Assembly: GCF_017874415.1 (NCBI RefSeq)
Contig: NZ_JAGGLM010000019.1
Coordinates: forward strand, 1-44,142
DNA length: 44,142 nucleotides
Direction of reading: 5' to 3'
Source of the DNA: Clostridium algifaecis
Lineage (GTDB): Bacteria; Bacillota; Clostridia; Clostridiales; Clostridiaceae
Position numbers and translations under genes: made by a program. Shown in pieces: positions 1 through 7,167 of the stretch (the first letter of the stretch is position 1; every line of letters starts with the position of its first letter). The notes beneath the pieces are model-generated. The model did not search any database. It saw nothing but the letters and a program-made list of their open reading frames with translations, and had not been told where the DNA came from.

Positions 1-116
1 AAAATCGGAATTTATTAATTCTACTAAAAATGCTCATAAACCTTTATAATCTAGAGGACTACCGTCCTAAAAATTTTTTAAGTGCTAAACTTCTGGTATT
101 TTTTTAAAATTTTATA

Positions 117-144
117 TTGATTTTAATCTTTTATGTGGTAATAT
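117..144 (+). promoter_or_regulatory. Probable sigma-A promoter of the thiamine operon
   Basis: A -35-like TTGATT (117-122) and a -10-like TAATAT (139-144) are separated by 16 bases, with a TG just upstream of the -10. They lie about 35 bases before the TPP riboswitch, the expected place for the promoter of its transcript. Bases 1-116 hold no gene I can support, only a small AGGAC/GTCCT hairpin (55-68) followed by A and T runs that may end an upstream transcript. Confidence 0.55.
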
Positions 145-177
145 AAATATATAAGCTAATGACAATTTAATATGTTA

Positions 178-263
178 CAAGGAGAGGTCATGTGATGATC
201 TGAGAGTGGAATGTTATTCCTTATCCTCATAACCTGATTTGGATAATGCCAACGTAGGGAGAC
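178..263 (+). ncRNA. TPP (THI-box) riboswitch aptamer
   Basis: The conserved TPP aptamer blocks are present: CTGAGAG at 200-206 and the long 3' block ACCTGATTTGGATAATGCCA continuing into ACGTAGGGA up to about 260. The element precedes thiS-thiG-thiH-tenI and is followed by a terminator hairpin, so thiamine pyrophosphate binding should end transcription before thiS. The aptamer edges are approximate because P1 was judged by eye. Confidence 0.95.
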
Positions 264-292
264 GTATATCTATATATAATTTTGCTATTTTT

Positions 293-325
293 ATACACAA
301 ATTCTTCCGGAATTTGTGTATTTTT
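293..325 (+). terminator. Riboswitch expression-platform terminator
   Basis: Twelve bases at 293-304 (ATACACAAATTC) pair perfectly with 310-321 across a 5-base loop, followed by a T run. It sits about 30 bases after the TPP aptamer and is the likely ligand-dependent terminator. The 140 bases from here to the thiS ribosome site show no ORF. Confidence 0.85.
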
Positions 326-480
326 AGTTTATAGTATTATTTTATCTAGTACATCTTTAATTAGATTATGGGGAAACATTTATTTGTTTCTCTTTTTTAT
401 GTAAAGAATTTTGGCATTTTCAGGCTTGAATATAATTGTTATTTATGGTTTATAAATTTTGAAAATAGGAGGTGAAATTT

Positions 481-675
481 ATGATAGTAAACGGAGAAAA
501 TATGGAATTTAAAGATGGAATGACTGTTTCTGATCTTTTAAACAACTTGAATGTGGAACCATCTCATGTAGCGGTGGAAATTGATCTTGACATAATTGAT
601 AAAAACGAATTCAAAACTAAAAGATTGGACAGTAATTCAAAAGTAGAAATTATACGGTTTGTAGGTGGAGGTTAA
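481..675 (+). CDS. thiS: Sulfur carrier protein ThiS
   Basis: ThiS carries sulfur as a C-terminal thiocarboxylate and donates it to ThiG during synthesis of the thiamine thiazole ring. The 64-residue length, the beta-grasp pattern (MIVNGE, then MTVSDLLNNLNV, then VEIIRFVGGG) and the terminal Gly-Gly are typical. An in-frame GTG at 472 overlaps the AGGAGG at 467-472 and cannot be the start; ATG 481 is spaced correctly. It is the first gene of the TPP-controlled operon. The adenylating enzyme ThiF, often encoded next to ThiS in clostridia, is absent between thiS and thiG, so activation must rely on a gene elsewhere. Confidence 0.93.
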   Translation: MIVNGENMEFKDGMTVSDLLNNLNVEPSHVAVEIDLDIIDKNEFKTKRLDSNSKVEIIRFVGGG

Positions 676-726
676 AACAAATTTGTGTTTATGATTTGAC
701 AAAATTACAAAACGGAGGCTTTATTA

Positions 727-1494
727 ATGGATGATAAATTAATTATTGGTGGAAAAGAATTTAAAAGCAGACTATTTATAGGTACTGGCAAATATTCTTC
801 AGATAAATTATTGCCTGAAGTTCTAAAAAAATCAGGAACTGAGATGGTAACTGTAGCTCTTAGAAGAGTAGACATGCACTCAAATACGGGAAATATAATG
901 GATTTTATAGGAAATGATTATACTCTTCTTCCAAATACATCAAGTGCAAGGACGGCAGATGAAGTAGTTAGACTTGCAAAACTTGGACGTGCAGCTGGAT
1001 GTGGAAATTGGATAAAGATAGAAGCTATAGCAGACAACAAATATCTTCTTCCTGATAACATTGAAACAATAAAGGCTACAGAAATTCTTGTGAATGAAGG
1101 ATTTGTAGTGCTTCCATACATAAATCCTGATCTTGGGACTGCTAAAAGATTGGTAGATGCAGGAGCTGCTGCAGTTATGCCTCTTGGAGCACCTATAGGT
1201 TCAAACAGGGGATTAAAAACTAAGGAAATGCTTAGAATACTCATAGATGAAATAGATATTCCTATAGTAGTTGATGCCGGTATTGGAAAGCCATCTGATG
1301 CAAATTTAGCTATGGAGATGGGAGCAGATGCAGTGCTTGTAAATACAGCAGTAGCTACAGCAAAGGATCCTGTACTTATGGCAGAAGCTTTTAAATATGC
1401 AGTAGAAGCTGGAAGAAAAGCATATATTGCAGGGCTTGGGGCTGAGAAGGACAAAGCTGATGCATCTTCTCCACTTACAGGATTCTTAGGTTAG
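727..1494 (+). CDS. thiG: Thiazole synthase ThiG
   Basis: ThiG condenses 1-deoxy-D-xylulose 5-phosphate, dehydroglycine and ThiS-bound sulfur into the thiazole phosphate moiety of thiamine. The 255-residue TIM-barrel protein has the normal family length. Lys97 in the WIKIEA segment fits the Schiff-base lysine. Phosphate-binding glycine segments are visible at [24 protein letters not shown] and [17 protein letters not shown] at 714-718 places the ATG at 727. It lies 51 bases after thiS and 13 before thiH, in one operon. Confidence 0.97.
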   Translation: MDDKLIIGGKEFKSRLFIGTGKYSSDKLLPEVLKKSGTEMVTVALRRVDMHSNTGNIMDFIGNDYTLLPNTSSARTADEVVRLAKLGRAAGCGNWIKIEAIADNKYLLPDNIETIKATEILVNEGFVVLPYINPDLGTAKRLVDAGAAAVMPLGAPIGSNRGLKTKEMLRILIDEIDIPIVVDAGIGKPSDANLAMEMGADAVLVNTAVATAKDPVLMAEAFKYAVEAGRKAYIAGLGAEKDKADASSPLTGFLG

Positions 1495-1507
1495 GAGGTA
1501 AAATATT

Positions 1508-2623
1508 TTGGATATTGGAATATACGATGAGATAAGAAAATATGATAATTTTGATTTTGACGGTTTTTTTGATAGTGTAACAGATGAACAGATAGAGTCT
1601 ATACTTCTTAAGGATAGAATTTCTAGAGAAGATTTTTTAGCTCTTTTATCACCAACTGCTGAAAAATATCTTGAGCCAATGGCAAGAAAGGCTAAGGAGA
1701 TAACTCTTAGAAATTTTGGGAAAAGTATAGTTTTATACACTCCTATGTATATTGCAAATTATTGTACGAATGGATGTATTTATTGTGGCTATAATGTAAA
1801 AAATAAAATAGCAAGGAAAAAGATGAGTTATGAAGAAATAGAAAAGGAAGCTCAGTCTATAGCAAAAACTGGATTAAAGCATGTAATACTCCTCACAGGA
1901 GAATCCAAGCTGTATTGTCCTATGGAATATTTAAAGGGAGCTATTAAGATTCTTAAAAAATACTTTGATTCTGTATGCCTTGAAATATATCCACTTGATG
2001 AAGAAGAATATAGAGAACTTGTTGAGGTTGGTGCAGATAGCTTAACTGTATACCAGGAGACTTATAATGAAGAGGTATATAAAACTGTTCACTTGTCAGG
2101 AAAAAAGAGAGATTACAGGTATAGACTTGAAGCTATAGACAGGGGCTGCAGGGCAGGAATTCACTCAGTTGGTATGAGTGCATTACTCGGACTTTATAAG
2201 TGGAGAAATGAAGCTTTTTTAACTGGAGTACATGCAGATTATATTTCAAAAACATATCCTTCTGTTGAAATAAGTATGTCTGTCCCAAGGATAAGACCAC
2301 ATGCAGGAACTCCAATAAAAATATATGATGTTACGGATAAGAATTTTGTACAGGTAGCGGTTGCTTATAAATTATTCCTTCAGAGGGCAGGATTTAATGT
2401 TACAACAAGAGAAAATGCAAAAATGAGAAATAACCTCATACCACTTGGAGTTACAAAGATGTCTGCTGGAGTTACTACGGAAGTTGGAGGTCACTCATTG
2501 AGTGATGAAAATAAGGGAGAGGGACAATTTGAAATAGCTGATCCAAGATCTGTAGATGAAATAAAAGATGCAATAGAAAAATTAGGGTATAATCCTGTAT
2601 TTAAGGATTGGCAATTCTGTTAA
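1508..2623 (+). CDS. thiH: 2-iminoacetate (dehydroglycine) synthase ThiH, radical SAM
   Basis: ThiH cleaves L-tyrosine by radical SAM chemistry to give dehydroglycine for ThiG and p-cresol, the anaerobic route (aerobes often use glycine oxidase ThiO). Cys86, Cys90 and Cys93 form the CxxxCxxC cluster motif within CTNGCIYCGY. The 371-residue length and the C-terminal segment with MSAGVTTEVGGHS fit the family. The start is TTG 1508, nine bases after AGGAGG at 1493-1498; no ATG is suitably placed. Its TAA stop directly abuts the ATG of the next gene, which suggests translational coupling. Confidence 0.96.
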   Translation: MDIGIYDEIRKYDNFDFDGFFDSVTDEQIESILLKDRISREDFLALLSPTAEKYLEPMARKAKEITLRNFGKSIVLYTPMYIANYCTNGCIYCGYNVKNKIARKKMSYEEIEKEAQSIAKTGLKHVILLTGESKLYCPMEYLKGAIKILKKYFDSVCLEIYPLDEEEYRELVEVGADSLTVYQETYNEEVYKTVHLSGKKRDYRYRLEAIDRGCRAGIHSVGMSALLGLYKWRNEAFLTGVHADYISKTYPSVEISMSVPRIRPHAGTPIKIYDVTDKNFVQVAVAYKLFLQRAGFNVTTRENAKMRNNLIPLGVTKMSAGVTTEVGGHSLSDENKGEGQFEIADPRSVDEIKDAIEKLGYNPVFKDWQFC

Positions 2624-3241
2624 ATGGAAAATAGAGATATTTTCAAATTAAAAGGTAATAAAAAAATAATTGCAGTAACAAATAGATATCTCGTAAAACA
2701 GGGGAGTTTATATAATGCAGTAGAGAAATGCTGCAGACTTGGTGCGGATTATATAATGGTTAGAGAAAAAGATTTAGAATATAGAGAACTTTTAAAAATT
2801 GCCATAAAGATAAAAAAGATAACTGATGAATTCTGTACTCCACTTATAATAAATGGAAATTTGAAAGCAGCTGTAGAGCTTAAAGTTTTTGGATTTCATA
2901 CGGGGATTGAAAAATTTAAAAATATGGTTGAAAATAATAAAGAGGATTTAGGACTACTTAAAGCTGAAAATATAAAAAAGGGAGTTTCCATTCATAGTGT
3001 CTCTGAAGCTATAGAAGCAGAAAAATTAGGCGCAGATTATGTAATGGCAGGCAATATATTTGAGACAAGCTGCAAGGTAGGATTAAAGGGTAGAGGTCTG
3101 AAATTTATAGATGATATAGGTAATAGCATAGGAATACCTATAATTGCTATAGGAGGAATTAACTCTTTAAACATTCAATCAGTTTTATTAAACACTAAAG
3201 CGGCAGGTGCAGCAATAATGTCACAGGCTATGTCAATTTAA
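2624..3241 (+). CDS. tenI: TenI-like thiazole tautomerase (ThiE superfamily)
   Basis: This 205-residue TIM-barrel protein belongs to the ThiE/TenI superfamily. The segment GNIFETSCKVGLKGRGL matches what I recall of Bacillus subtilis TenI (GHVFETDCKKGLEGRG) rather than the ThiE pattern (GPIYPTxTK), and the SIHS histidine and IINGN segment are also TenI-like. TenI isomerises the thiazole carboxylate made by ThiG, which suits its place directly after thiH. A true thiamine-phosphate synthase may lie elsewhere. Database pipelines may label it ThiE; a dual role cannot be excluded. It is the last gene of the operon, with no intergenic base after thiH. Confidence 0.8.
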   Translation: MENRDIFKLKGNKKIIAVTNRYLVKQGSLYNAVEKCCRLGADYIMVREKDLEYRELLKIAIKIKKITDEFCTPLIINGNLKAAVELKVFGFHTGIEKFKNMVENNKEDLGLLKAENIKKGVSIHSVSEAIEAEKLGADYVMAGNIFETSCKVGLKGRGLKFIDDIGNSIGIPIIAIGGINSLNIQSVLLNTKAAGAAIMSQAMSI

Positions 3242-3256
3242 AATATTATATATTTA

Positions 3257-3300
3257 AAAATTAAGCTATCATACATGAATATGTGTGGTAGCTTAATTTT
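3257..3300. terminator. Bidirectional terminator between tenI and the chemoreceptor gene
   Basis: AAAATTAAGCTA (3257-3268) pairs with TAGCTTAATTTT (3289-3300), with further pairing inside. A and T runs flank the stem on both sides, so it can terminate the thi operon and the convergent minus-strand gene ending at 3301. Confidence 0.8.
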
Positions 3301-4131
3301 TTACTCGGATAATTTATTAAGCTTGTCTATTAATATTGTTAGACTGTTTATAGAAGAATTCAATTGTTGTATTTGTGAAAGCTGTTCCTTAAATGTATCA
3401 GAAGTAGAATTTATATCGGTAGATATGTTGCTTATGGATTTTTCTATTTGCTTTAGTGTTGAATTTATTTGGGAAGTTGATTTATTACTGGAACTTGATA
3501 ATTTTCTTATTTCATTTGCAACTACTGAAAAGCCTCTTCCATCTTTACCAGCTCTTGAAGCTTCAATCGCAGCATTTAGTCCTAAAAGATTTGTTTTTGA
3601 AGATAGATTCTTTATAAAATCAAGTATTTTATCTGTGTTTTTAGCTTTTTCAGTAGTATCATTTACTTCTGACACTATTTGTTCAGTTAAATTCACAGAT
3701 TTTTCTATTCCAGATGTAATTATCTTGGAAGCTTCAGATATATTATCAATGGATTTGGCTAATATATGGGAAGCTTCTAAAAATTCATAATGTCTTTTTA
3801 AACTTTTTACTAACACTATACTTCCTATTATCTTATTGGTATCCTTTACAGGTATGCCAATAGCTTTTATTTCTATTCCAAAAGTTTCTTTTGGAACTAT
3901 TGTTACAATTGGTTTTCCGGCTTTTATGCATTCGTAAGCTGCTCCTTTCGGCCTGAGAGGGTCTCCAGATTTTGCATTCATGTGTATGTTTTCACTATTT
4001 ACAACTTTTATAAAATTGCTGGTTGTAGACATAGTAAAAGCTATTTCTTCATCAAAAAAATAGTGCATATACGGCATCAATGTTTCAAAAGATTTCTGAA
4101 GTTTGTTTTGAACTTCAATATTTTGTTCCAT
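3301..4131 (-). CDS. Soluble methyl-accepting chemotaxis protein
   Basis: A 276-residue chemoreceptor without a membrane segment, so probably cytoplasmic. The N-terminal 130 residues resemble a PAS/Cache-like sensory domain ([20 protein letters not shown], then [22 protein letters not shown]). The C-terminal half is a compact MCP signalling coiled coil with the conserved hairpin tip [29 protein letters not shown] cut short in this entry to its key elements: [11 protein letters not shown] and [12 protein letters not shown]. It should control CheA/CheW; the ligand is unknown. The start follows a GGGAGATGG ribosome site on the minus strand. The length suits YfmS-like soluble receptors. Confidence 0.85.
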   Translation of the reverse strand: MEQNIEVQNKLQKSFETLMPYMHYFFDEEIAFTMSTTSNFIKVVNSENIHMNAKSGDPLRPKGAAYECIKAGKPIVTIVPKETFGIEIKAIGIPVKDTNKIIGSIVLVKSLKRHYEFLEASHILAKSIDNISEASKIITSGIEKSVNLTEQIVSEVNDTTEKAKNTDKILDFIKNLSSKTNLLGLNAAIEASRAGKDGRGFSVVANEIRKLSSSSNKSTSQINSTLKQIEKSISNISTDINSTSDTFKEQLSQIQQLNSSINSLTILIDKLNKLSE

Positions 4132-4316
4132 TATTTATACCATCTCCCAATTTTAAATTATAGTGTTAGTAATGTAAGATCTAATATAATTTTATGATTT
4201 TATGATTTATTTGTCTACTAAAAAAATTTAATAAGTAACATTTATTGATTTAATTAATATTATATAAGTATAGAACACAAGATAAAAAAGTAGAGTACCT
4301 ATAAATATTAAAGATA

Positions 4317-4336
4317 ATAAGGGGGGATCTTTTATG
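4317..4336 (+). repeat. Duplicated 20-base translation leader, copy 1
   Basis: The 20 bases ATAAGGGGGGATCTTTTATG end in the start codon of the first micro-ORF and recur exactly at 4550-4569 before the second. Including the GAT a few bases upstream, similarity extends with one mismatch. The GGGGGG run supplies an unusual ribosome-binding site. This conservation supports both micro-ORFs as translated genes. Confidence 0.9.
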
Positions 4337-4426
4337 TCACACAGATGTTGCAGGGGTTCAGGATCAGGTAGAGAGGTATTGATAATAGTAATTTTATTAA
4401 TATTATGCTGTGGTATTAGATGCTAG
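4334..4426 (+). CDS. Micro-ORF 1: 30-aa cysteine-rich membrane peptide
   Basis: Not recognised at family level with certainty. The peptide begins MSHRCCRGSGSGRE, then runs through a hydrophobic stretch (VLIIVILLILCC) and ends GIRC. It is a short basic, Cys-rich head followed by one membrane segment with a CCG exit motif, like its neighbour at 4567. Both share an identical leader and have their own terminators. Small hydrophobic spore-associated proteins (YjcZ-like) of Firmicutes have a comparable plan; a hydrophobic type I toxin is an alternative. The function is unknown. Confidence 0.7.
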   Translation: MSHRCCRGSGSGREVLIIVILLILCCGIRC

Positions 4427-4472
4427 AATATAATGCCAATTTACTGCTAGATTATGAACCAAATTACTAGAG

Positions 4473-4494
4473 GAGGGATTTATTCCCTCTTTTG
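4473..4494 (+). terminator. Terminator after micro-ORF 1
   Basis: GAGGGA (4473-4478) pairs with TCCCTC (4484-4489) across a 5-base loop and is followed by TTTT. It separates the two micro-ORFs into independent transcription units. Confidence 0.7.
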
Positions 4495-4549
4495 TAGGAA
4501 ATAAATTTTACCAAAGATTAAAAATGATTTAACTTAAAATATTTGGATG

Positions 4550-4569
4550 ATAAGGGGGGATCTTTTATG
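4550..4569 (+). repeat. Duplicated 20-base translation leader, copy 2
   Basis: Exact second copy of the leader at 4317-4336, ending in the ATG of micro-ORF 2. The DNA between the two copies is otherwise different, so the leader and peptide have been kept while the spacer diverged. Confidence 0.9.
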
Positions 4570-4650
4570 TGTAAAAGACGTGGTGGAAATGAAATAATAG
4601 TAATAATAGTAATCTTATTATTATGCTGTGGTTGTGGATGCAATAGATAA
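4567..4650 (+). CDS. Micro-ORF 2: 27-aa cysteine-rich membrane peptide
   Basis: A 27-residue peptide paralogous to the one at 4334: charged head MCKRRGGNE, hydrophobic IIVIIVILLL, then CCGCGCNR. The shared pattern is a basic/Cys head, an acidic residue just before the membrane segment, and LLCCG or LLLCCG at the exit. It has the same leader and ribosome site as its partner and a strong terminator downstream. The function is unknown; I infer a membrane peptide, possibly sporulation-related. Confidence 0.7.
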   Translation: MCKRRGGNEIIVIIVILLLCCGCGCNR

Positions 4651-4692
4651 TATAGCAAATTAGTAACAGATTATGTAATAAGTAGTATTAAG

Positions 4693-4725
4693 ATGGAAAA
4701 CGATGAATTTCGTTTTCCATTTTTA
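4693..4725. terminator. Bidirectional terminator between micro-ORF 2 and the Crp-type gene
   Basis: ATGGAAAACGA (4693-4703) pairs perfectly with TCGTTTTCCAT (4710-4720) over a 6-base loop, followed by a T run. It can serve the micro-ORF 2 transcript and the convergent minus-strand gene ending at 4737. Confidence 0.85.
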
Positions 4726-4736
4726 CAAAAATTAGT

Positions 4737-5414
4737 TTAATATAGTAAATTATACATAGAGTTTATGTCTATTATGGTTATTATGTTCTTATTCATGTGA
4801 ATTAAGTTTTCACGCTCCATATTTAAAAGTTCCCTTGAAAGAGAAGGTCTTGGAATGCCCAACTGTTCAGCCAGGCTTTTTTTTGTCATGTCCAATTTTA
4901 TTGTCAATTTATTTTGAACTTTGTATTCGTCTAAAATAAAATAAGTAATCTTTTGTCTTATAGTCTGATAAGATATATTTTTTAATTTTTTATTTAACAT
5001 AAGTATTTTATTGGATAATAGCGTCATAAAATTTTTCAGAAAAATAGGAGCCAGATTGCACAGCTTTAATATGTTTGCTTTTGATATAAACATCACGGTG
5101 GAATTATGTGATGAAATTATAGTGGACGGGTAAGTATTTTTATTTGAAAATACTACAACTTCACCAAATATATTACCTTCTCTTAATACACCCATTGTAA
5201 TTGATTTGCCGGAAGCGTATATTCTTTGAACTTCTACATTCCCTGAAAGTACTATTCCAATACTTGAACAATTTGAACCTTCAAAAGCTATTACTTCTTC
5301 TCTGGAATAATTGCAAATAGTATAGTTTACTTTATTTAGAAAATTGTCTATATCATCTTCAGTAAAATCTTTCATCAGTATGCATTTTTTTAGTGGTTCT
5401 ATGAATTTATTCAT
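4737..5414 (-). CDS. Crp/Fnr family regulator, HcpR-like
   Basis: A 225-residue transcription factor with an N-terminal cyclic-nucleotide-binding fold (residues about 15-130: EEVIAFEGSNCSSIGIVLSGNVEV, MGVLREGNIFGEVVVFS) and a C-terminal winged helix. The recognition helix is in KKSLAEQLGIPRPSLSREL. It is transcribed divergently from a ferredoxin-like gene. The intergenic region holds a perfect GTAAC-ATAA-GTTAC palindrome, the form I recall as reported for clostridial HcpR, regulator of nitrosative-stress genes such as hcp. The effector is not visible in the sequence. HcpR identity is inferred from motif and context; a generic Crp/Fnr label is certain. Confidence 0.8.
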   Translation of the reverse strand: MNKFIEPLKKCILMKDFTEDDIDNFLNKVNYTICNYSREEVIAFEGSNCSSIGIVLSGNVEVQRIYASGKSITMGVLREGNIFGEVVVFSNKNTYPSTIISSHNSTVMFISKANILKLCNLAPIFLKNFMTLLSNKILMLNKKLKNISYQTIRQKITYFILDEYKVQNKLTIKLDMTKKSLAEQLGIPRPSLSRELLNMERENLIHMNKNIITIIDINSMYNLLY

Positions 5415-5460
5415 AAATTAATCCTCTGCACAATAATTTTATTTTTAATTTTATAATAAG

Positions 5461-5502
5461 GTAACATAAGTTACTGATTATATTAAATTATTTTATTATA
5501 AT
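5461..5502 (+). promoter_or_regulatory. HcpR-like operator and class II promoter of the ferredoxin gene
   Basis: GTAAC (5461-5465), four bases, then GTTAC (5470-5474) form a perfect dyad. A -10 TATAAT lies at 5497-5502; 17 bases before it the -35 is poor (CTGATT). With transcription starting near 5509, the dyad centre is about 41.5 bases upstream, the position used by Crp/Fnr proteins as class II activators. It may also autoregulate the divergent regulator. Confidence 0.7.
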
Positions 5503-5530
5503 AATCATATAAAAACAAGGAGGGAAAATT

Positions 5531-6241
5531 ATGATAAGAAAAATAGTTAATATAGATAAAGAAAAATGTAATGGATGCGGTTTGTGTGTTAATGCATGTC
5601 ACGAGGGTGCTATAGAACTTGTAGATGGAAAAGCAGTACTTATAAGCGATGAATACTGTGATGGCCTTGGAGATTGTCTACCTGAGTGCCCTACAGGAGC
5701 AATAAACATAATTGAAAGAGAAAGTAGTGCTTACAATGAGGAACTGGTTATGAAGAAAAAGGATATGAAAAAGAGTGAAAATATTGAACAAAAAATGCCA
5801 TGCGGATGTCCGGGAACAGCAGCTAAAAGTATAAAAAGAAATTCAGTAGTTAAAGTCAAAAATGAGCATCAGGTATCAGAGCTTAGACAGTGGCCTGTAC
5901 AATTAAAACTTATAAATACCAGAGCACCTTATTTGAAGGAAGCAAATCTTTTGGTTGCAGCTGATTGTACTGCATATGCGTATGCAGATTTTCATAGGGA
6001 TTTCATCAAGAACCATATAACGGTTATTGGATGTCCAAAATTAGATGATATTTCATATTATGAAGATAAACTTGCTGAAATTATAAAGAACAATAACTTA
6101 AAAAGTATAACTGTAATTAGAATGGAAGTACCATGCTGTGGTGGAATTGTAAATGCAGTAAAAAATGCTATGTTAAAAACTCAAACTATAATTCCATATA
6201 AAGAAATTGTAATATCTACTGAAGGAAGTATCCTAAGATAG
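5531..6241 (+). CDS. 4Fe-4S ferredoxin-like protein, probable HcpR target
   Basis: A 236-residue iron-sulfur protein. The N-terminal ferredoxin module has Cys13, Cys16, Cys19 and Cys23 (CNGCGLCVNAC). Its second motif is CDGLGDCLPECP, with Cys43, Cys49 and Cys53 and a non-Cys at the usual second ligand place; this is typical of the family but implies an unusual second cluster. A linker with CGCPG follows. The C-terminal domain has AADCTAYAYADFHRDF, VIGCPKLDD and PCCGG, which may bind another cofactor. The strong AGGAGG gives the ATG. Ferredoxins of this kind are often co-regulated with hybrid cluster protein; hcp itself is not in the window. Confidence 0.8.
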   Translation: MIRKIVNIDKEKCNGCGLCVNACHEGAIELVDGKAVLISDEYCDGLGDCLPECPTGAINIIERESSAYNEELVMKKKDMKKSENIEQKMPCGCPGTAAKSIKRNSVVKVKNEHQVSELRQWPVQLKLINTRAPYLKEANLLVAADCTAYAYADFHRDFIKNHITVIGCPKLDDISYYEDKLAEIIKNNNLKSITVIRMEVPCCGGIVNAVKNAMLKTQTIIPYKEIVISTEGSILR

Positions 6242-6244
6242 AAA

Positions 6245-6532
6245 TTAATTTATTCTTCTGGATGTAAGGTCCTGTATACTTTTTATAAGTTTATTCTTTT
6301 TATCTATGGAATTTTTTATAGTTGATATTTTATGAACAATTTCTGTATTTTTTTGATTTACAGCTTTTAAATCTATTTTTAGTTTATTTATTTGGGCAGT
6401 TTTGTCTTTTATTATACTGGAATACATATTGTCAATAATTTTCTTTTGTTTGAAGAATTTATTAAAATAATTTATACTTGATATTATAAAGTTTTTAATA
6501 TTTTTTATTGCCGATTTATGTTTAGTAATCAT
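6245..6532 (-). CDS. Hypothetical small coiled-coil protein (95 aa)
   Basis: Not recognised. The 95-residue, Lys/Ile/Asn-rich protein is basic and largely helical, with heptad-like spacing from about residue 40 (KTAQINKLKIDLKAVNQKN). No signal peptide or membrane segment is evident. A ribosome site (AGGTGA) precedes the ATG on the minus strand. It converges on the ferredoxin gene with only 3 bases between stop codons and diverges from another coiled-coil gene at 6637. Low-complexity AT-rich composition means it could be spurious, but the ribosome site and divergent arrangement favour a gene. Confidence 0.5.
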   Translation of the reverse strand: MITKHKSAIKNIKNFIISSINYFNKFFKQKKIIDNMYSSIIKDKTAQINKLKIDLKAVNQKNTEIVHKISTIKNSIDKKNKLIKSIQDLTSRRIN

Positions 6533-6636
6533 AGTATCACCTATATATGATTGTATATGAAGATGGAAGTATTAACAAGTATTGTTGTAATATTTTTATA
6601 TTTTATTTATTTGAAAATTTCGAAAGGAAATGAAAT

Positions 6637-7101
6637 ATGTATAATATAAGCAATATGTTTTCAAAGTTTTTATTGGACTATGATAAGTCAAAAAAGAGCA
6701 AGATAAAAAACTTAGACAGCAGAATAAATGAATTAAATACTAAAATTGAAACGCAGGGGAAAAAATATAATGAAAATTTAAGCCTTATGGAGAATATCAA
6801 AAAAAAAGAAAATGAATTAGATAAAACATACAAATTACTTATAAAAATATTAAAATCACGAGGTATAATATTTCAAGTCAATGCAAGAAATCTTATTGTA
6901 CAGGAATGGCAGAATTTATATATAAACAAAGCTAATGGAAATTATAATCTGGTAGATAAGGAGTCGAATATTATATGTGAAATTGGAAACAATTTTCATG
7001 ATTTTATAAGTCACATACTTAAAAATTATAGTTATAGTGTACTTGTTATAAGAAAAGATGAATATTTTATTACACTTCAACTCAGGATAATTGAAAAATG
7101 A
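6637..7101 (+). CDS. Hypothetical coiled-coil protein (154 aa)
   Basis: Not recognised. Residues about 18-72 form a charged coiled coil (SKIKNLDSRINELNTKIE). Residues about 75-154 look like a small mixed alpha/beta domain (GIIFQVNARNLIVQEWQNLY, YSVLVIRKDEYFITLQLRIIE). No membrane segment. AAAGGAAAT precedes the ATG by a suitable distance. It is divergent from the small coiled-coil gene 105 bases away, and recQ follows 66 bases downstream on the same strand, so it could share a transcript with recQ. No function is claimed. Confidence 0.65.
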   Translation: MYNISNMFSKFLLDYDKSKKSKIKNLDSRINELNTKIETQGKKYNENLSLMENIKKKENELDKTYKLLIKILKSRGIIFQVNARNLIVQEWQNLYINKANGNYNLVDKESNIICEIGNNFHDFISHILKNYSYSVLVIRKDEYFITLQLRIIEK

Positions 7102-7167
7102 AAATTTTCAGATATCAAGTATGCTATAATATTTTTATAAAAAATTATTTTTAAGAGGTGTGAATTA

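Noticed and set aside
918-1454. 178-residue minus-strand ORF opposite thiG
   Set aside because: Composition (Ser/Ala/Ile-rich) is that of a reverse complement of a coding gene; thiG is certain.
2624-3241. Annotation as thiamine-phosphate synthase ThiE
   Set aside because: The GNIFETSCKVGLKGRG segment follows TenI, not the ThiE phosphate-loop pattern. Dual activity is not excluded.
3275-3790. 171-residue plus-strand ORF opposite the soluble chemoreceptor
   Set aside because: It is the antisense shadow of a clear MCP signalling domain, runs through the terminator at its start and has no ribosome site.
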